Source: Microvirga brassicacearum (GTDB lineage Bacteria; Pseudomonadota; Alphaproteobacteria; Rhizobiales; Beijerinckiaceae). Taken from it: a stretch of 46,929 bases of DNA. Each line of letters begins with the position of its first letter. Positions within the stretch are counted from its first letter, which is position 1. The notes below the pieces were generated by a model that was given only the letters and a program-made list of their open reading frames with translations, did not search any database and had not been told where the DNA came from. Shown here in pieces: positions 17,321 through 25,295 of the stretch. A program made the position numbers and the translations under genes. The DNA lies in NCBI RefSeq assembly GCF_008757455.1, contig NZ_VCMV01000041.1, forward strand, positions 1 to 46,929, given 5' to 3'.

Positions 17321-18610
17321 CTAATTGGCTATTGGTTGCCGGGGTTGAGGCGTCTTCAGGTCCGAGGTCGACCCGGCGGTCGACCCGGACATTCCGATGA
17401 GCGGCGCCGCCCCGCCGCGCGTGATGGTCAGGACGTCCCCTGGCCGCACCGGCGTGCTTTCGGACACCAGAGTGGCGGTTTCACTGCCGCTCCGGACAAT
17501 GCTGAAGCGGCGCAGGATCTCGGTCTGCACCGAGAGATCGTTCGGGAGAGCAGCGCCGCTGGCGTTCAGGAACTCCACGGCCGAGGCGATCCGCCGCCCG
17601 GAGATCGCGAGCTCCGTTTCCGTCTCGATCATCTGCTCGGCGAGTTTGATCTTGGCGCTTTCAGCGGCCTGCGCGATTTGCAGTTCAATGCTGACGCGGC
17701 CCTGATTGGCCTGGGACACCATCGCGAGGCCGTTGTTCAGCCGCATCTCGGTGTCGGCGGAAATGCGTTCGAGTTCGAGCACGCGTGTATTCGCCGTCAA
17801 TCCCCGCTCTTTCAAATCCCTCACATTGCGCAGTTCGGCATCGACGATCGTCTTTAGACGCCGTGTCGCGGCAATCTGTTCCTCCAGCGCCAGCCGTCCC
17901 TTTTCGATCTCAGCGGATTGATTTTGCAGCAGCGACGTCCGTTGTACGATCTCGTCGAGTTTCGTCCGCATCAGATGCGATTCGGACGCCTTGATCTGAT
18001 CGAGACGCTCCTTGCCCACCATCCCTTCGAGACCGGCGGGAACGGCGAAGGTGTCCAGCCCATCCCGTTCGGCTTGAAGACGCGCGCGCCGCACCGCCTG
18101 CGATGCATAGCGCTCCCGCGCCGAGGCGAGTTCTTCGCGGTTTCGGTCCTGATCGCGCGTGAGGTAGGAACTGTCCGCAAGACCGGGCGGAAGCGGGTAG
18201 CCGCCCGCGACAGCAACCAACTGCAGAACGGTCAAGCCGGGCGCGTAGGCATGACGGCCAGGATTGCGGACATCGCCCATGACGAAGACCGGCGCGAATT
18301 GCGACACATCCACGGTCACGCTGGGATTGGCGTAGTGACGCGCCACGAGAGCTTGCACGGCCGCATCGCGAAGCTCGCCCGAAGTCAGCCCCTCGCCTTT
18401 AAGTTCACCGATCCCCGGGATGGAAACCGTTCCGGTGGTGCCGATCTTGAAGGTGCCGGACATGTCGGGCTCCTTGTAGACGGTGACTCGCACCTCGTCG
18501 CCCACATGAAGCTCGTAACGGTTCGTCTCCGCTGCAAACCCGGGATTGATGCACCCGAGCGTCAGCAAGATAAGCGACGCCCTGCACCAGTTGGCGTGCC
18601 TTATGATCAT
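17321..18610 (-). CDS. Polysaccharide export outer-membrane-type protein, ExoF-like
   Basis: The 429-residue protein has an N-terminal signal peptide (about 1-27, ending near GFAAET), then the poly-export domain YELHVGDEVRVTVYKEPDMS, followed by an SLBB-like segment FVMGDVRNPGRHAYAPG. The second half (about 150-380) is a long alpha-helical coiled coil, the architecture of rhizobial ExoF rather than the shorter Wza. It likely forms the periplasmic or outer-membrane part of the export channel working with Wzz. A cysteine occurs in the signal region (TLGC) but the lipobox is poor. ATG 18610 overlaps the upstream dehydrogenase stop as ATGA. Confidence 0.83.
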   Translation of the reverse strand: MIIRHANWCRASLILLTLGCINPGFAAETNRYELHVGDEVRVTVYKEPDMSGTFKIGTTGTVSIPGIGELKGEGLTSGELRDAAVQALVARHYANPSVTVDVSQFAPVFVMGDVRNPGRHAYAPGLTVLQLVAVAGGYPLPPGLADSSYLTRDQDRNREELASARERYASQAVRRARLQAERDGLDTFAVPAGLEGMVGKERLDQIKASESHLMRTKLDEIVQRTSLLQNQSAEIEKGRLALEEQIAATRRLKTIVDAELRNVRDLKERGLTANTRVLELERISADTEMRLNNGLAMVSQANQGRVSIELQIAQAAESAKIKLAEQMIETETELAISGRRIASAVEFLNASGAALPNDLSVQTEILRRFSIVRSGSETATLVSESTPVRPGDVLTITRGGAAPLIGMSGSTAGSTSDLKTPQPRQPIAN

Positions 18611-19944
18611 GATTGCCGCTCCGCGAAAGGAACGAGATTGGGCCGCACGGTCACCGGCCAGTGGCTCGGACGCAGACGGACCGTGTCGATCTTGGGGACG
18701 TCATGCAGATTGTCCGGCAGCGCGGCGGTCAGCGGTTTGCCGAGGACAATCAGATCGACGGGGTCTAATCCCTCGAGGTCCGTCACCAGCAGGTCCGCCA
18801 GATCGGCGAGCTTGCTTTGCACGAAGGACAGGTTGGCGCCCATCAGCGACGCGCCCGCCAATTCCGGTTCGTAGATCGACAGGCGGTAACCTTCCTCGAT
18901 GAGCGTCTGCGCCTGATCGACCAGAGGGCTTTCACGCAAGTCGTCGGTGGAGGGTTTGAAGGTCAGGCCGATCTGCAGGATGTGCGCGCCCGGACGCGCG
19001 GCCGCAATGATGGCGCGGACGATGTATTCCTTATGCGTCTCATTGCTGGGAATGATCGATTCCAGAACCGGCACCCGCGAACCGCTGAGCCGCGCGAGGG
19101 AAAGCAGCGCCCGCATGTCTTTCGGCAGGCAGGAGCCGCCGAACGCGCCGCCGGGGCGCAGGTAATACGGCGAAAGGTTCAGCTTCTTGTCCGCCACCAC
19201 CGTGCTCATGACCGTCTGCGGGTCGACATTCAATCCGAGGCAGAGGCGGCCAACCTCGTTGGCGAAGACGACCTTGATGGCGTGGAAGCTGTTGTTCACG
19301 AACTTGATAAATTCGGCTTCCGAGAAGCTCACTTCCATCCGGGGCGCATCGACACCTTCGTAGAGCCCGCCGCATCCTCCCGTCACGCCTTTAGTGCGCT
19401 CGCCGAAAACGATGACCGGCGGCGCGAAATAGTCGTCGATGGCTGTCCCTTCCCGAAGGAATTCCGGATTGAAGCAGACCTCATAGCGCGATCCCGGCCC
19501 CTCGCCTGCCGCTGCCGTCAAGGTGGGAACGACGATGTTGTCCATGGTGCCGGGCGGCAGCGTGCTGCGGAACACGCATTGCAATGGCGGCGCTTGTTTC
19601 GCGCGCAGCCGCATCGCGAGCCCGATCTGTCGCGCCACGTCGTGGACAAAATCCGTGTTGAGCCCACCGCCACGTTTGCTCGGCGTGCCCACCGCGATGA
19701 GGGCGATGTCGGCGGTGGCCACATAGGAAGCCGCCGTGGTGTCGGTGCGCAGGCGACCATCGGCCAGACCTTGCGCGAGGAGTTCCGACACGCCGGGTTC
19801 CCGGACAGGTGAGTGCCCCGCGCCAACAAGATCGACCTTCTCCTGCGAGACATCGATGCCGACCACCGAGTGTCCTTGACGCAGGAGGCATGCTGCGGCG
19901 GTTACCCCCACATAGCCCAGTCCAAAGATAACGACACTAGCCAT
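18607..19944 (-). CDS. AlgD-like UDP-glucose/GDP-mannose dehydrogenase family protein
   Basis: The 445-residue protein oxidises the C6 hydroxyl of a nucleotide sugar to a uronic acid in two NAD-dependent steps. It has the Rossmann motif FGLGYVGVTAAACL at its start, the VGTPSK motif, FNPEFLREGTAI, and the catalytic GGSCLPKD with Cys at about 272. The stretch KLNLSPYYLRPGGAFGG and TDDLRESPLV are closer to GDP-mannose 6-dehydrogenase (AlgD) than to UDP-glucose dehydrogenase; the distinction is by eye. Start taken at ATG 19944, six bases after a GGGG Shine-Dalgarno; ATG 19950 lacks spacing. It overlaps the glycosyltransferase stop by 8 bases. Product: a uronic acid donor for the EPS. Confidence 0.82.
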   Translation of the reverse strand: MASVVIFGLGYVGVTAAACLLRQGHSVVGIDVSQEKVDLVGAGHSPVREPGVSELLAQGLADGRLRTDTTAASYVATADIALIAVGTPSKRGGGLNTDFVHDVARQIGLAMRLRAKQAPPLQCVFRSTLPPGTMDNIVVPTLTAAAGEGPGSRYEVCFNPEFLREGTAIDDYFAPPVIVFGERTKGVTGGCGGLYEGVDAPRMEVSFSEAEFIKFVNNSFHAIKVVFANEVGRLCLGLNVDPQTVMSTVVADKKLNLSPYYLRPGGAFGGSCLPKDMRALLSLARLSGSRVPVLESIIPSNETHKEYIVRAIIAAARPGAHILQIGLTFKPSTDDLRESPLVDQAQTLIEEGYRLSIYEPELAGASLMGANLSFVQSKLADLADLLVTDLEGLDPVDLIVLGKPLTAALPDNLHDVPKIDTVRLRPSHWPVTVRPNLVPFAERQS

Positions 19945-22198
19945 GATCATCCCCGACTATCTTGGTGACGCCCAGATCCTGATACCGCGATGTGTGAAAG
20001 CTTGGTTCCGCAGCGATGGGCTGAGCCTTAAGCCCAATAACCTGCTCGTAGCAGGCAAGCAGACGCGGGACCTGACGATCCCATGCGAGAACTTCAACGA
20101 CGCGCGCGCGGCCGTCTTCGCCCATCCGCGCGCGCCGGGCCGGATCGCCGAGAAGTTCGAGGATCTTCTCGGCGAAATCGATCGGATCATCGGGCGCGGC
20201 GCACAGCGAGGCACTCATGGCAGTGAGGTTTCCCTCGTGAAGATCGGCTTGAACGATAGGTTTGCCGAGCGCCATGTACTCGACGATCTTGTTCATCGAC
20301 GACAGGTTGTTGAAGGGTGTCGCGAGGTCCGAATTCACGCAGATGTCGCAGGAGGACAGGATGCGGATCAGGTCGTCGTCGGGCACGCGGCCGGTAAAAT
20401 CGACCCACGGTTCGATCCGCCGCGCCTTCGCATCCGCCTTGAGGCTGGAGAGCTCGGGCCCATCCCCGATGAGGACGAAGCGGATGTCGGTCCGCCCCTT
20501 CTCGTGCACGATATGCTGGACGCTGGCGAGGAGGTTCGCCAGACCCTCCTGATAGCCCATCACGCCCACATACCCGACGAGGAACTCTCCGCCCTCGCGC
20601 AAGGTCGGATCGGCCGGAACCGGCTGCCAATGCGTCAGATCCGGCGCGCTGCGAACGACGTGAACGCGCTCGGGCGCCATGCCGCCGCGCCGGATGGCGA
20701 TGGCGCGGTAGGATTCGTTCGTGGCGATCGACGCGTCCGCCTGGCTGAAAGTCGCGCGCTCCAGACCCAAGAGAATTCGCCGGATGACGTCTGCCTTGGC
20801 GCCGGTGCCGAACTTCGATGCGGCGAGTTCCGGGCACAGGTCGTGGTGATCGAAGATGAAGCGAACCCCGAACCACCGGAAAGGCGCCGCGACGAGAAAA
20901 ATGAGATCGGGCGGATTGCAGGCATGGATCACGTCGAAGCCATGCGTCAGGTAAATACGGAGCGCGAGGAAGGACTGCCAGAAGAGCGCGACCCCGTACT
21001 CGACGAAATAGCCCCGCGCTCCGCGCGCCTCGGGGAGCGGATGACGGTAGATCTCGATTCCTTCGATCGTCTCGCGTGAGGCCGCGTAGCGTCCCCGCTT
21101 CGGGCAGATGATGCGCACCTGCCAGCCGGCGTCGCGGAGCGCCTTCGCCTCCTGCCAGACGCGCCGATCGAACGGAACAGGGAGGTTCTCGACGATGATG
21201 AGCGTCCGGCGGCGGCGAGGTTTTTCGCTCAGGACTTTCACATAAACGTCGATCACGCGCCCGGCGACCTTTTCGATATCCAGCGGCGCGACCGCCTCAC
21301 GGCCGCGAACAAGCCGATTGTCGCTGAGGACGGCCATGATGCCCTCCGCAATCGAATCCGCCGCTGGCGTGCAGATCGCCGTACCCGCAACGCCATCGAG
21401 CCGTTCGCGGACATCGCCCACATCCGTCGCGACGATTTTCAGGTTACAGGCGAGCGCTTCCTTGACTGAATTCGGCGATCCTTCCCAGAACGACGGCAGA
21501 ACCATCAGGTCGCAGGCATTCATATAGAGCGGCAGGCGTTTTTGCGGTTGTCCCGAAACAGCGACGATTTCGATCGGCTGTCGCGGAATGCGCTGCGACA
21601 CCTGTGACACCGCCTTGCGGAGCGCGTCGAAATTCTTTCGCGGCCGATCCGGCGCGTAGGGAAACAGGATGTACAGACGCTCCGGGTCGAGGCCGAGCGC
21701 CTTCCGCGCCTCGTGACGTGAGGTCGGATAAAAACTCTTCATGTCGACGCCGTTGGGAATCACGACCGCATCCTTGCGCGGCAGCAACTCGTTCATCGCC
21801 CTCGATTTCACGATCGATGCATCAACGAGCCGCGACAATTGTCGCTGCACCCAGGCCAGCGGCGCGCTGGTGAGGCGACGGCGTCCATCGGCACCCGCAT
21901 GGCCGTATAGATCATCGCCACAGAACGACACCACGATCGGAATCGAAAACTGACAGCGCGCGACGAGGCCGCTCAATCCGTAATGGGCGTGGATCACATC
22001 GTATCGCGTCTCCCGCAGCTTCTGGCGCATGCGTCGAATCGCCCGCAGGTATTCCCAGCGGCTGCGATAACCTTCGATCACCAGAACGTCGACCTCGATA
22101 CCCGCCTTGCGCAGGGAATCGACCTGCGAGCGGATGAACGAGCCCCAGCCCGGGCGGGCGCGGCTCGGATACATGTTGGTGATCGCAAGAACACGCAT
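19937..22198 (-). CDS. Tandem fusion of two GT4-type (GT-B) glycosyltransferases
   Basis: The 753-residue protein is about twice the normal length. Residues 1 to about 335 form a complete GT-B transferase: RVLAITNMYPSRARPGWGSF at the start, DVIHAHYGL, VIPNGVDMKSF, and the EX7E segment EGSPNSVKE. After a basic linker (KPRRRRTLI) a second complete GT-B begins: ENLPVPFDRRVWQEAKAL, DVIHACNPPD, FDHHDLCPE, VGYVGVMGYQEGL, and NKIVEYMALGKPIV. No frameshift or stop separates the halves. Each half should add one sugar, so one polypeptide may perform two consecutive steps. ATG 22198 follows GAGGA. It lies 10 bases after the deacetylase gene. Confidence 0.87.
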   Translation of the reverse strand: MRVLAITNMYPSRARPGWGSFIRSQVDSLRKAGIEVDVLVIEGYRSRWEYLRAIRRMRQKLRETRYDVIHAHYGLSGLVARCQFSIPIVVSFCGDDLYGHAGADGRRRLTSAPLAWVQRQLSRLVDASIVKSRAMNELLPRKDAVVIPNGVDMKSFYPTSRHEARKALGLDPERLYILFPYAPDRPRKNFDALRKAVSQVSQRIPRQPIEIVAVSGQPQKRLPLYMNACDLMVLPSFWEGSPNSVKEALACNLKIVATDVGDVRERLDGVAGTAICTPAADSIAEGIMAVLSDNRLVRGREAVAPLDIEKVAGRVIDVYVKVLSEKPRRRRTLIIVENLPVPFDRRVWQEAKALRDAGWQVRIICPKRGRYAASRETIEGIEIYRHPLPEARGARGYFVEYGVALFWQSFLALRIYLTHGFDVIHACNPPDLIFLVAAPFRWFGVRFIFDHHDLCPELAASKFGTGAKADVIRRILLGLERATFSQADASIATNESYRAIAIRRGGMAPERVHVVRSAPDLTHWQPVPADPTLREGGEFLVGYVGVMGYQEGLANLLASVQHIVHEKGRTDIRFVLIGDGPELSSLKADAKARRIEPWVDFTGRVPDDDLIRILSSCDICVNSDLATPFNNLSSMNKIVEYMALGKPIVQADLHEGNLTAMSASLCAAPDDPIDFAEKILELLGDPARRARMGEDGRARVVEVLAWDRQVPRLLACYEQVIGLKAQPIAAEPSFHTSRYQDLGVTKIVGDDHG

Positions 22199-22208
22199 CA
22201 GCTTGTCC

Positions 22209-23315
22209 TCACGAACGCAGGAGAAGCGAGAAGCGAGCTTCTTCGAGCTTGAAGACGAACCCGCCGAAACCGAGCGCGGCGTTCACGCCCTGGCGCGGAA
22301 GATTAAACAAAGGCGCGCCCGCCGAGACGGTTCCCCGTCGCGATGTGCCGGCCGACCGGAAGCCCGCCTGCTCGGCAAGATTGCACGCGACCGGATCGAC
22401 ATTTTCTTCCACGTGGCCATTGGGATAGGCGAGATGATCCACCGGTGCGTCGAGGACGGATTCCAGTTCGGATTTGGAGCGGACGAGTTCTTGATAGACG
22501 CCGCCCGCCTCCATTCCGGCAAGCACGCGATGGGTGGCGGTATGCGCGCCGATCGTCATTCCGCCCGCCCGCAGATCGCGCAGATCCGCCACCGACATCA
22601 TGAAGTCGCAAGGGCTATCGAGCGGCGGCATCGCTGGAAAGAGCGTCTCGAGTTCCCAGAGGCGATTGTCGCGCAGATCGCCATCGGAATTGTCGATGAG
22701 GGTGGCGAGCGTCGCGAAGACATCGTCGCGCGTCGCTTGCGGATCGGTCGATCCGGTCATCGCGACGCAAGCCCTGCGCAGCGTCGCATCCGAGGCGGTC
22801 GCGACAGCACGGTACAGCCAGCCGACCCAGAAAGCGCCTTTCCCAAGCACCGGGTCCGATGTGACGAAAAAGGTTGCCGGCAGCCCGTAGCGCGCCAGGA
22901 TCGGGAACGCCACCTTGGCGTTGTCCAGGTAGCCGTCATCGAACGTGATGGCGACGCTGTTGCGAGGCAGATCGCGCTCTTCCAGACGCTTGAGCAATTC
23001 GTCGAGCGTAAACACCACGTAATTGCGCGCCAGAAAGCTCATCTGCGTCTCGAACAGCTCTGGACTGATCGCAATCGTCGGCGAGCGGTAGTCTCCGGAC
23101 GCGCTGACGGAGTGGTATCGCAGGATCGTGGCGGTGCATTGAGAACTCGGCAGGGCTCTTGCACACGCGACGACGCCGAGATTGACGAAGGCGCTTTTGA
23201 CAGCCTGCGCGAGCCGGCTCGGCGGAGCCGCTTTCACGGTTCTGTTGGGCCCCGGAACGGAAACCGATCCGGAGTTGAAACAAGATGAACGCTCAGCTTT
23301 ACCCGGACTCTTCAC
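22209..23315 (-). CDS. NodB-type polysaccharide deacetylase family protein
   Basis: The 368-residue protein has the NodB homology domain: ILRYHSVS, the metal and catalytic motif ITFDDGYLDNA at about 123-133 (Asp-Asp pair), LPATFFVTSD, and the metal-binding GAHTATHRVL (His-x3-His). It should remove N- or O-acetyl groups from a sugar. No convincing signal peptide is seen in the first 45 residues, so it may act in the cytoplasm on a lipid-linked or nucleotide-linked intermediate (inference). The start is GTG 23315, supported by AAGGAAG seven bases upstream. It lies 31 bases after the HTH gene and is second in the minus-strand run. Confidence 0.82.
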   Translation of the reverse strand: MKSPGKAERSSCFNSGSVSVPGPNRTVKAAPPSRLAQAVKSAFVNLGVVACARALPSSQCTATILRYHSVSASGDYRSPTIAISPELFETQMSFLARNYVVFTLDELLKRLEERDLPRNSVAITFDDGYLDNAKVAFPILARYGLPATFFVTSDPVLGKGAFWVGWLYRAVATASDATLRRACVAMTGSTDPQATRDDVFATLATLIDNSDGDLRDNRLWELETLFPAMPPLDSPCDFMMSVADLRDLRAGGMTIGAHTATHRVLAGMEAGGVYQELVRSKSELESVLDAPVDHLAYPNGHVEENVDPVACNLAEQAGFRSAGTSRRGTVSAGAPLFNLPRQGVNAALGFGGFVFKLEEARFSLLLRS

Positions 23316-23346
23316 AACAGCTTCCTTAATCTTCGGATCAGGACGA

Positions 23347-23871
23347 CTAGGCGAAATGCAGCGGCGGTCTTTCGTCTCGCTGGGAGCGAAGATGCGTGCG
23401 ATTGTCGTGCGCGACGTTCAGCGTCGCGGAGAACGGCGCGGCCTCAACCGAGGCGGCCGATTCCGGCAGCGCTTGCATATCGCGCCAGATCCGACCGGTC
23501 GTCGCAGGGGGAAGCCCGATGACCCTGGCAATTTTGCGCACGGTCCACCGTCCTCCCTCTGGCGGAGCCGCAGCGATGGTCCTGCTGATGAGTGCCGCCA
23601 CTTCCTCCCGCTGAATGCGGCGCGGCTTACCGGATCGCGCGCCATCTTCAAGACCGGAAAGGCCGGCCTCACGATATCGCCGACGCCATTTTCCAACCGT
23701 CTGAAGGGAAACCTGGAATTCGGTGGCGATGGCGTTGTCGGTCAGGCCCGCAGCCGATTTCAGGATGATGCCTGCGCGGCGATTGACTCTCCGGGGGGCT
23801 GCTGCGCTTTTTGTCAAAGCGGCCAGCCATTTTTTCTCTTCTTCTTCGAGAGACAACCCGGAGGAACGCAT
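23347..23871 (-). CDS. Stand-alone IS630-transposase-type helix-turn-helix protein
   Basis: The 174-residue protein contains two DNA-binding units like those at the N-terminus of IS630/Tc1 transposases: GLTDNAIATEFQVSLQTVGK with WRRRYREAGLSGLEDGARSG, and WTVRKIARVIGLPPATTGRI. The DDE catalytic domain that should follow is absent; instead there is a 40-residue tail with no recognised domain. No IS ends or target duplications are evident around it. It is the first gene of the 21-kb minus-strand EPS run and lies across a 233-base region from the divergent GT4. It may be a domesticated regulator of the locus, or a transposase relic (both inference). ATG 23871 has a weak SD (AAGGGTGA). Confidence 0.7.
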   Translation of the reverse strand: MRSSGLSLEEEEKKWLAALTKSAAAPRRVNRRAGIILKSAAGLTDNAIATEFQVSLQTVGKWRRRYREAGLSGLEDGARSGKPRRIQREEVAALISRTIAAAPPEGGRWTVRKIARVIGLPPATTGRIWRDMQALPESAASVEAAPFSATLNVAHDNRTHLRSQRDERPPLHFA

Positions 23872-24104
23872 AGTTTCACCCTTTGACGAAGAGCCAAAGC
23901 ATTTATGTCTGGCAACTACTATTCCGCACGCGCAGCCAAATACTTGAAATTACATCAAGCTTGGCTTTCATCGGGAATTGTTGCTTTTCAATAAGTGAAG
24001 CGTATGGTGTTTTAATCCTGTCCGCAACGGCAGCGAATGCGCCGGGACTGTATATTTCGGAGTAGCACAAAGGCTCCACGGCGGTAAAAGAACAGAGGGG
24101 ACGA
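23872..24104. promoter_or_regulatory. Divergent AT-richer control region of the EPS locus
   Basis: This 233-base gap separates the minus-strand EPS run from the + strand GT4 and is visibly richer in A and T than its flanks. It contains an inverted repeat CTTGA-N7-TCAAG at 23943-23959 and a possible + strand promoter, TTGCTT about 16 bases before TATGGT near 24005. Both are eye-based candidates. It should hold the promoter for the long operon and probably the binding site of whatever regulates it. Confidence 0.45.
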
Positions 24105-25295
24105 ATGACTGCGCACGTGCTGCAGCTGATCCACAATCTGAAGCGCGAAGGCGCGCAAACCATGGCCGTCAATCTCGTCACTTCGCTCGATCGCGAAGTC
24201 GCGAGGGTGACGGTTTTTTCCTGGCGGGGCGGCGGTCCTTACGCCATCAATCTAAAAAATGCCGGAATCGAGGTGACGGAGCCGGTCCGGCCCGGTTTCG
24301 CGGCGCGGATACGATCGGCGTTCCACCTGCGCCGGCTCATCCGAAAGGGGGACGTCGATCTCGTTCACACGCATATGTCGGACAGCGCCATTCTGGCAGC
24401 GATCGCGCTTTTGGGAACCGGCACACCGTTCATCGTGACCCATCACAGCAACCGTCTGCTGCCGAAAGAAGCTCGGCCGAAACACCTGGCGCGGCGCTGG
24501 CTGCTGCGATGGGCGACCGGACGGGCGGCGCTGAATGTCGGCGTCACCGCGACTGTCGCGGCTCGCCTAAAAGAAGAACTCGGACTGCCGCCGAACCGGA
24601 TCGGCTGCATCGCCAACGGCGTCGCCATCCCTGACTCCGCTGCGGCGCAGGCCGCTCGCAGGGAACGGCGCGCGCGCTGGGGCGGTCCGGGTTGGCCGCA
24701 CCTTGTCGCCCTCGGGCGACTTGCCGACGTCAAACGACAGGACACGATCATCGAAGCGCTGAGCCGCCTGCGGCGCCAATTGCCCGGCGCGCAGCTCACC
24801 ATCGCGGGCGACGGACCGCTTCGCGATTCACTTGCGGAGCGTGCCAGCCGCCTTGATCTGCAGGCTGCCGTGGATCTCGTCGGCCCCATCGACGATGTCG
24901 GCCGGCTGCTGCGGCAGGCCGACTTCTTCGTGTCCACATCTTCCTATGAGGGTCTTCCGGTCGCGGTCCTCGAGGCAATGAGCTGGGGCGTCCCGGTCAT
25001 CGTCACGGACGTTCCGGGCCATTGCGACGTGGTGCGAGACCGGATCGACGGCTGCCTCGTCCCCTTCGACGATCCGGCCGCGCTGGCGGACAGCATCGCT
25101 CGTCTTGCGGCGGACCAAGACGCCGCCGAGAGCCTCGCGTCCGCCGCACGGCAAAGGGCTTCGTCGGATTTCTCTGCAACGGCGATGGCGCAGACTTATG
25201 CGCTTGCCTATCTGTCGGCGCTGGATCCGGCCGGCGCGATCATTCGGGGCGAGGACAGCTCGAATTCTCTTCTGGAGAGCACGACCCGGCTTTGA
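24105..25295 (+). CDS. GT4-family glycosyltransferase
   Basis: The 396-residue protein is a GT-B glycosyltransferase: an N-terminal HVLQLIHNLKREGAQTMAVN start, DVDLVHTHMSDSA, a nucleotide-binding half beginning LVALGRLADVKRQDT, ITIAGDGPLRDSL-like strand, and the EX7E motif in YEGLPVAVLEAMSWGVPVIV. It should transfer an activated sugar to the growing lipid-linked repeat unit; donor and linkage are unknown. ATG 24105 is preceded by AGAGGGGA. It is divergent from the minus-strand run and its 3' end overlaps the convergent lyase-fold gene by 56 bases. Confidence 0.86.
   Translation: MTAHVLQLIHNLKREGAQTMAVNLVTSLDREVARVTVFSWRGGGPYAINLKNAGIEVTEPVRPGFAARIRSAFHLRRLIRKGDVDLVHTHMSDSAILAAIALLGTGTPFIVTHHSNRLLPKEARPKHLARRWLLRWATGRAALNVGVTATVAARLKEELGLPPNRIGCIANGVAIPDSAAAQAARRERRARWGGPGWPHLVALGRLADVKRQDTIIEALSRLRRQLPGAQLTIAGDGPLRDSLAERASRLDLQAAVDLVGPIDDVGRLLRQADFFVSTSSYEGLPVAVLEAMSWGVPVIVTDVPGHCDVVRDRIDGCLVPFDDPAALADSIARLAADQDAAESLASAARQRASSDFSATAMAQTYALAYLSALDPAGAIIRGEDSSNSLLESTTRL

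Noticed and set aside
23347..23871. Full IS630 insertion sequence
   Set aside because: No DDE domain, no terminal inverted repeats and no TA target duplication could be found; only the HTH half is present.
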